From positions 1 through 10,963 of the forward strand of contig CAZIKB010000172.1 in NCBI GenBank assembly GCA_964539665.1: a stretch of 10,963 nt of DNA. Reading direction: 5' to 3'. The notes beneath the pieces are model-generated. The model was given only the letters and a program-made list of their open reading frames with translations, was not told the origin of the DNA and ran no database searches. The DNA is from CAZIKB01 sp964539665. GTDB taxonomy: Bacteria; Zhuqueibacterota; Zhuqueibacteria; Oceanimicrobiales; Oceanimicrobiaceae. The position numbers were made by a program, and so were the translations under genes. Shown here in pieces: positions 6,547 to 10,963 of the stretch (positions within the stretch are counted from its first letter, which is position 1; each line of letters starts with the position of its first letter).

Positions 6547-6550
6547 GAAT

Positions 6551-6557
6551 TCCTCCT
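6551..6557 (-). promoter_or_regulatory. Ribosome binding site deciding the STAS start
   Basis: AGGAGGA on the minus strand ends four bases before the ATG at 6546. It lies within the extended frame that begins with the GTG at 6561, so the GTG is unlikely to be the start. A perfect TATAAT occurs upstream at 6601-6596 but without a matching -35 box. Confidence 0.75.
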
Positions 6558-6697
6558 GCACTTTGCATTATGACTAATAAATTGTTCTAAAATTAATTAT
6601 AATTTTTCTAAAATGCAACTACCCTTTTTATATTACACATTTTGCTACTTTCTTTGCTATATTTTGAGCTGAAGAACAGTTTTAAAAAATATGCTCC

Positions 6698-6739
6698 CAG
6701 CCTGCACCGAGCAGTTTTCGGTGAATGAAAGATAGGCTG
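6698..6739 (-). terminator. Two-tier hairpin, possible terminator of the glycosyltransferase transcript
   Basis: CACCGA (6705-6710) pairs with TCGGTG (6718-6723) around a seven-base loop, and CAGCCT (6698-6703) pairs with AGGCTG (6734-6739) outside it, with a ten-base bulge on one side. On the minus strand a run of six T follows about eight bases later. It lies 22 bases past the glycosyltransferase stop. The gap before the T-run is longer than usual, so it may be another kind of RNA structure. Confidence 0.45.
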
Positions 6740-6761
6740 CATCTTACTTTAGCATTTTATA

Positions 6762-8045
6762 TCAATCCATTTCATCCAATATCTTTACCAATTTTTCTGT
6801 TAGATATTCCCTTTCGTAAATTGAAATGTTGGAATTATGGAGCTTTTTAATTGATTTCTGTTTGAACCTGGTAAAATATTTCAGGACCGCCTGTTCAATC
6901 GCTAATAAATCTTTATGATTGGTTATCACGACTTCGGCGGTACTTTTCAGGATGCAAACGCCTTCTACTTCAGGGCCAATAACTAAGACAGGATTGCCAG
7001 AGGCCAAATACTCAAAAGTCTTGCCGGGAATAAAATCACGACTGGCCCAGTCTGCAATTGGATATATTAATAAATCAGCATTTACTATTTCTTCCAGAGC
7101 CTTATGATGACAAAGATAACCCGTTAAAGTAACCACACTTTCCAGGCCCAATTTATATATGGTTTTTTCTACTTTTTCATTCCAGTCCATGCCGATCAAT
7201 TTAACCAAGATCTCATTTTTAAAATCTGCATGCTTTTTAAGTAAGAGGCTCAAACCAGCTAAAAAGTCATCGACCGGAGCAATAGATGTCATGGAGCCGC
7301 AAAACGTCAGGGTAAATTTATCATTACAATGGGACTTCTCAGTTTTCGCTATATCTTCAGAATCAAAGCCATTGGTTAAAACAAAAATATCAGATTCCTG
7401 TTCAGGTGATTTGTTTTTGAAATATTCGACTAATTTTTGAGAGACGCCAATCACTCTATCTGAATTCTTTAAGACAACTCTTTCTAAAAGACGATTCACC
7501 CATTTGTGAAAAAAAGTTGGTTCGTATTGAAAGTTTCCGCCAGACCATCCATCACGAAAATCGGCAGTCCAGCAAACACCAGTCATCCATTTTAATATGA
7601 GTCCGGCCAATTGAATAGAATGCGGCGGTGATGTAGTTAAAATATACTTTATATTTTCTGTTCTGATCAACCGGTAGGCCTTTAAAACAGCGAATGGACT
7701 CCACAACAGTTTGGAATCCGGAATGAAAACCCAAAAAAATATTTTGTTTAATTTTTGCCATTTATTTTTAGTATAGATTTTATTATCTAATCCTGCTTTT
7801 GATTTTTTGATAGAAAACTTGCTTAACAGTCGCTGTGGTTCCAGTGAACCAGTACGATAAATTTTGGCTAATTTAACATCATCTAACAAAGTGTGATCTT
7901 TTGCATAATAAGCAACATCTTTAACCGTAACCACAAACGGATCCCACCCAAATTTGGGAAGGTATTTTACAAATTTCGTTGCACGCTGCGTACCCCCCAT
8001 ACCGAGAGGCGGGAAATAATAGGCTAATATTAATATCTTAGGCAA
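6762..8045 (-). CDS. GT-B fold glycosyltransferase
   Basis: Probably a retaining glycosyltransferase of the GT4-like group that adds a sugar from a nucleotide-sugar donor to a lipid-linked or surface polysaccharide at the inner face of the membrane; donor and acceptor cannot be read from the sequence. The N-terminal acceptor domain opens with LILAYYFPPLGMGGTQRATKF, the glycine-rich loop typical of these enzymes, and includes TADFRDGW near residue 160. The C-terminal donor domain starts near residue 240 and carries FIPGKTFEYLASGNPVLVIG at 338-357. The length (427 aa) is normal. The start is TTG at 8045, the only likely start after the in-frame stop TAA at 8061-8063, and it fits the family's N-terminus exactly, but no ribosome binding site is visible. 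It follows the peptidase gene by 103 bp. Confidence 0.88.
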   Translation of the reverse strand: MPKILILAYYFPPLGMGGTQRATKFVKYLPKFGWDPFVVTVKDVAYYAKDHTLLDDVKLAKIYRTGSLEPQRLLSKFSIKKSKAGLDNKIYTKNKWQKLNKIFFWVFIPDSKLLWSPFAVLKAYRLIRTENIKYILTTSPPHSIQLAGLILKWMTGVCWTADFRDGWSGGNFQYEPTFFHKWVNRLLERVVLKNSDRVIGVSQKLVEYFKNKSPEQESDIFVLTNGFDSEDIAKTEKSHCNDKFTLTFCGSMTSIAPVDDFLAGLSLLLKKHADFKNEILVKLIGMDWNEKVEKTIYKLGLESVVTLTGYLCHHKALEEIVNADLLIYPIADWASRDFIPGKTFEYLASGNPVLVIGPEVEGVCILKSTAEVVITNHKDLLAIEQAVLKYFTRFKQKSIKKLHNSNISIYEREYLTEKLVKILDEMD

Positions 8046-8072
8046 AACAGAAGTCGATTTTTAAATTGGATT

Positions 8073-8110
8073 TGCACATATCGGTTGAATTCGTGAAAAT
8101 CTGTGTGCAT
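8073..8110. repeat. Degenerate ten-base tandem units with flanking inverted arms
   Basis: In the gap between the peptidase and glycosyltransferase genes the plus strand reads ATTCGTGAAA (8089-8098) then ATCTGTGTGC (8099-8108), preceded by a poorer unit at 8080-8088. The TGCACA at 8073-8078 and the TGTGCA at 8104-8109 are reverse complements. It resembles the ATTCGTG/ATCTGTG-type intergenic repeats seen in many bacterial genomes, but one degenerate copy is weak evidence. Confidence 0.3.
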
Positions 8111-8148
8111 ATTTATTTTCGGAGTCTCTGTTTAAATGAATCTTTCTT

Positions 8149-9219
8149 TCAATTTATACTAACGAGAGCCCTGGAAAATGGGATTAAATTTTCAACACCA
8201 TCTTTTGTAATTACAAAATCATCTTCAATGCGGACTCCACCGATATCAGGAAGATACACACCGGGTTCTAAGGCAATGACGTTCCCAACTTCAAGCGGGT
8301 CGTCACTTAACTCACCAATTCGAGGCAGGCTATGTACTTCTAATCCCAAACCGTGACCTAATGAATGTTGAAAGTATTGACCGTAACCGCGCTTTTTTAT
8401 ATAATCCCTTGCTACCTGATCTAACGCTTTCCCTCGCATGCCTGGCTTTGCAGAGATTTCTGAAAGTTGCAAAGCTTCCAAAACAACGTCAGCCATTTCG
8501 TTTTGTGCTGGAGTTGGTTTACCTAAAACGATTGTTCTTGAAACATCTGCCGCGTAACCATTCACCACAGCGCCAAAGTCTATAATTACTAAATCGCCAA
8601 TTTGTAATTTTTTAACGGTTGACAATCCATGCGGCAAAGCCGATCGCTTTCCGCTTATTACACCAGGTTCAAACGGATCCTTTTCACTTCCGAGTCGTTT
8701 TGTCCGGTAAGACAATTCCGCTGAGATATCCAGCTCGTTCATTCCAGGTTTAATAAAATTCAAAATATCTTCAAAAACTGTGCTGCAAATCCTGGCTGCT
8801 TTTGTAATATTAGTCAATTCCTGAAAATCTTTAACACTGGCTATTTTCTCCACAATTTTCTCTGATGCGATTAATTTAACTTCAGGAAGAATTTTCCTAA
8901 GATGCGCAAAATTATTAACCGTTAAGTGCACGGCTTCAAAACCCAAATTTACACCAGCATTTATAGATTTTACATTTTTTAGTTCGGTTATTAAATCTCG
9001 CTTCGCGATAAGAATTTCGGCATTTAGGACTTGCTCATTTGCCTGTTGGGTATATCTACGGTCGGTTATAAAATAAAAAAGGTCGGATGTAATTAAACCA
9101 ATTGCATTCGACCCTGTAAAGCCAAATAAATATCTCAAATTAGCTAAAGAAGAGATGAGAAAGGCATCGAGATTAAAATGTTTAATGCGCTCTCTTACCT
9201 TATCAACTCTATGGTGCAT
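8149..9219 (-). CDS. M24B Xaa-Pro peptidase (aminopeptidase P / prolidase family)
   Basis: A cytosolic two-metal peptidase that removes N-terminal residues before proline or splits Xaa-Pro dipeptides. Residues about 5-130 form the creatinase-type N-domain (NLRYLFGFTGSNA, FITDRRY) and about 137-356 the pita-bread catalytic domain. All five metal ligands are visible: D214 in IIDFGA, D225 in AADVSRT, H289 in SLGHGLGLEVH, E318 in ALEPGVY and E332 in GVRIEDD. H197 in LPHG is also conserved. The length (356 aa) is typical of short bacterial members; aminopeptidase P and PepQ-like dipeptidase cannot be told apart here. The ATG start overlaps the last 11 bases of the TPR gene, so the two are coupled. 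The ribosome binding site is weak (AGAAG). Confidence 0.95.
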   Translation of the reverse strand: MHHRVDKVRERIKHFNLDAFLISSLANLRYLFGFTGSNAIGLITSDLFYFITDRRYTQQANEQVLNAEILIAKRDLITELKNVKSINAGVNLGFEAVHLTVNNFAHLRKILPEVKLIASEKIVEKIASVKDFQELTNITKAARICSTVFEDILNFIKPGMNELDISAELSYRTKRLGSEKDPFEPGVISGKRSALPHGLSTVKKLQIGDLVIIDFGAVVNGYAADVSRTIVLGKPTPAQNEMADVVLEALQLSEISAKPGMRGKALDQVARDYIKKRGYGQYFQHSLGHGLGLEVHSLPRIGELSDDPLEVGNVIALEPGVYLPDIGGVRIEDDFVITKDGVENLIPFSRALVSIN

Positions 9220-10333
9220 TCTTCGATTCTTCTAACTTTCGTTTAAGAATCTCGATTTTTTGGAAAAACACTTCATTATCCGGATGCTTCTTCAACAATA
9301 ATTCAAACACACTGATAGCCTTTGCATATTGCCCTTGAGCGGCATATATTTCGCCCAAAGTTGGGGTAACAATTTTCTCCCCATCACGTTTTTTCATCGT
9401 ACCAGGCTGGTATGAGTTTTCTCTGATTTCTTTTATATCAGAATCAGGTTTTAATTGATCTGCAACTTTTTTTGAATGCTGATCAAAATCCAACTTTTCA
9501 ATTTGATCAAATTCACTTTTGAACGCTGACTGCGACTTCTGAATATCTTCTTCAAATGATTTACTATCTTTAAAGTAACTTTGGGGATCCTTTTGAATTT
9601 CTGAAACCAAATCTTCTTCATAAGAATAGACATCATCACTATTAGTCGGCGATGGAGGCTCATCTTTGACAACTTCGTCTTCAAAGATATCGTCTAAAAT
9701 GCTTGAAAATTCCTCAGCTTTTTTTTCATCAATATCAACTGTCGGTATATCAAACTCATTTTCTGGCTGATCGATTTTCTGTTCTTCTTCCTGATAAAGC
9801 AATTCTTCTTCCCCGGAAGATAACGGCATGGGCTCAGTTGAATTATCCTCAAATTCAGATTCAGATTCAGTAGAATGAGATACAAATGACTCGAGAGATT
9901 CCATATCTTCGGATTCAATTTTGTCACCATTTTTGAATTCCGCTATCCTGCTGCGCGCGACTTCATCAAGAGGATCAATTTGCAAAATTTTCTTGTAACT
10001 CGTTTCACAAGTATGTTCCCAGCCGATTTCTTGCATCAAGTCTCCAAAAAATTTATGGGCAGACAGATATTTAGGATCAAAAAAAAGAACTCGCTTAAAT
10101 TCTTTTTCAGCCTGATCATGTTGTTTTTTTTCCAAATAACATTTACCAAGCACCATGTGACCAGTGACATAATAAGGGTGCTTTTTAATTCCTTCTTCAC
10201 AAATTTCTATTGCCTCATCGACTTTTTTCATGTCCAAATAAATATCAGCCAAACGTGCAAATAAAATTGTTGTTGGATTTTGTTGAAGCTGTTCTTCCAA
10301 ATATTGCACTAACTTGTCATTATCCGTCGACAT
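9209..10333 (-). CDS. TPR protein with long acidic linker
   Basis: Role unknown; probably a protein-protein scaffold. Three TPR units lie at about residues 21-54, 55-88 and 89-122 (for example RLADIYLDMKKVDEAIEICE and VLGKCYLEKKQHDQAEKEF). Residues about 138-310 are a low-complexity, Glu/Asp/Ser-rich linker likely to be disordered. A further TPR follows at about 324-357 (TLGEIYAAQGQYAKAISVFE), then a charged helix. There is no signal peptide or membrane segment, so it should be cytosolic although it follows the lptE lipoprotein gene by 80 bp. It overlaps the downstream peptidase gene by 11 bases. The ATG start has only a weak purine stretch upstream (GTGGAAA). A TPR, acidic linker, TPR layout is unlike most short TPR proteins, which makes a specific partner likely, but none can be named. 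Confidence 0.85.
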   Translation of the reverse strand: MSTDNDKLVQYLEEQLQQNPTTILFARLADIYLDMKKVDEAIEICEEGIKKHPYYVTGHMVLGKCYLEKKQHDQAEKEFKRVLFFDPKYLSAHKFFGDLMQEIGWEHTCETSYKKILQIDPLDEVARSRIAEFKNGDKIESEDMESLESFVSHSTESESEFEDNSTEPMPLSSGEEELLYQEEEQKIDQPENEFDIPTVDIDEKKAEEFSSILDDIFEDEVVKDEPPSPTNSDDVYSYEEDLVSEIQKDPQSYFKDSKSFEEDIQKSQSAFKSEFDQIEKLDFDQHSKKVADQLKPDSDIKEIRENSYQPGTMKKRDGEKIVTPTLGEIYAAQGQYAKAISVFELLLKKHPDNEVFFQKIEILKRKLEESKNAP

Positions 10334-10413
10334 TTTCCACTAATCCATTTAATACATATTATTAAAGTTAATTTAAATAAACTACTACACATAAGCAACA
10401 AAATTCTTTGTTT

Positions 10414-10953
10414 TTACCATCCGGAAACAGATTTATTTAGTATTTCATTAGTTATTTTTGTAACTGCTTCATCAATTGCATCATCACGGGTTTGCGGGCG
10501 TTCTTTATCATCTGGATTGAACGTGCCCCACTGGATTATTTCATCTTCCCAGATAACTTTTCTTTTTTTCAAATCTTCATATCTTACACGAACTGTGATG
10601 AACACCTGAATATCCTGAACTTTTTCATCACTGGTAAATGCGCCTGCACGATCATCGACTTTTATTATGGCGCCTTCAATTATGGAGTCGGCATTTCTGC
10701 GATCTGAGATTCGTAATGTATTATCCCGAGTGAACTCTTTAATTAATTCATCAGTCAGTTTTTCCTTGATTCCAAACTCTGAAGTTTGGTCCTGAAATAT
10801 AGGAACAGCAACCGTCTTAATGCTTGTTGCCCCGGAACTTGAAAAAGAGTAAGGTCCGCATGCAAATAATAAAATGGAAATTAGACCCGTTATGATAAAT
10901 TGTTGTATCTTATATTTAAGCGTTTGAATTAATATTTTAATAGGGTAATTCAT
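10414..10953 (-). CDS. lptE: LptE-like LPS-assembly lipoprotein
   Basis: LptE is an outer-membrane lipoprotein that plugs the LptD barrel and helps place lipopolysaccharide in the outer leaflet. The protein (179 aa) has an N-terminal signal with a long basic n-region (residues 1-18), a hydrophobic core and the lipobox LFAC with the lipidated C32, followed at once by GPYSFSSSGATSIKTVAVPIF, typical of this family. The rest (GIKEKLTDELIKEFTRDNTL, then a beta-strand with the ITVRV segment and DAIDEAVTKITNEI) fits the alpha/beta LptE fold. The ATG at 10953 is taken as the start with only AAAGA before it; the window ends ten bases upstream, so the promoter and the preceding gene are not visible. 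lptD is not in the window. Similar folds occur in other lipoproteins, so the LptE name is by family pattern. Confidence 0.85.
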   Translation of the reverse strand: MNYPIKILIQTLKYKIQQFIITGLISILLFACGPYSFSSSGATSIKTVAVPIFQDQTSEFGIKEKLTDELIKEFTRDNTLRISDRRNADSIIEGAIIKVDDRAGAFTSDEKVQDIQVFITVRVRYEDLKKRKVIWEDEIIQWGTFNPDDKERPQTRDDAIDEAVTKITNEILNKSVSGW

Positions 10954-10963
10954 ATTCTTTAAT

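Noticed and set aside
6238..6573. Plus-strand open frame of 111 codons covering the STAS gene
   Set aside because: Antisense to a clear STAS domain with its own strong ribosome binding site; no domain seen in it.
9694..9930. Second minus-strand frame of 78 codons within the TPR gene linker
   Set aside because: An out-of-frame reading of the low-complexity acidic linker; no start signal or domain.

Overview
This window looks like chromosomal DNA of a Gram-negative bacterium with low GC content. An LptE-type outer-membrane lipoprotein and a secreted peptidoglycan amidase imply a double-membrane envelope. Several starts are TTG and many ribosome binding sites are weak. The mix of genes (a short QueF, an amidase with long beta-rich N-terminal domains, a TPR protein with an acidic linker next to LptE) suggests the FCB group, for example KSB1, Calditrichota or Marinimicrobia-like lineages. 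That placement is an inference from gene style, not a measurement.

Nine of the ten intact protein genes lie on the minus strand. Read in their own direction (right to left) they are: lptE, a TPR scaffold-like protein that overlaps an M24B Xaa-Pro peptidase, a GT-B glycosyltransferase, a single-domain STAS protein, an MFS transporter, a HAD phosphatase, a large N-acetylmuramoyl-L-alanine amidase, queF and queC. The right part (6.7-10.95 kb) is envelope and surface-polysaccharide flavoured. The left part (80-3003) is one probable operon in which a cell-wall amidase precedes two consecutive enzymes of queuosine precursor synthesis. QueC makes preQ0 and QueF reduces it to preQ1.

The accessory-looking part is the island at about 3.0-3.95 kb. 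It holds the only plus-strand gene, a small secreted coiled-coil protein with no family I recognise. It also holds two strong intrinsic hairpin terminators, a possible minus-strand small RNA with an anti-Shine-Dalgarno-like pyrimidine tract, and a GC-richer remnant of an AAA-type ATPase (Walker A region only) that abuts and slightly overlaps the end of the HAD gene. The amidase promoter appears to use the T-run of the small-RNA terminator as part of its -35 element.

I see no tRNA, rRNA, CRISPR array, complete insertion sequence or phage gene. No complete undescribed system is evident. The best leads are the candidate small RNA and its nested promoter, the ATPase remnant, and the two adjacent hairpins 3' of the STAS gene.
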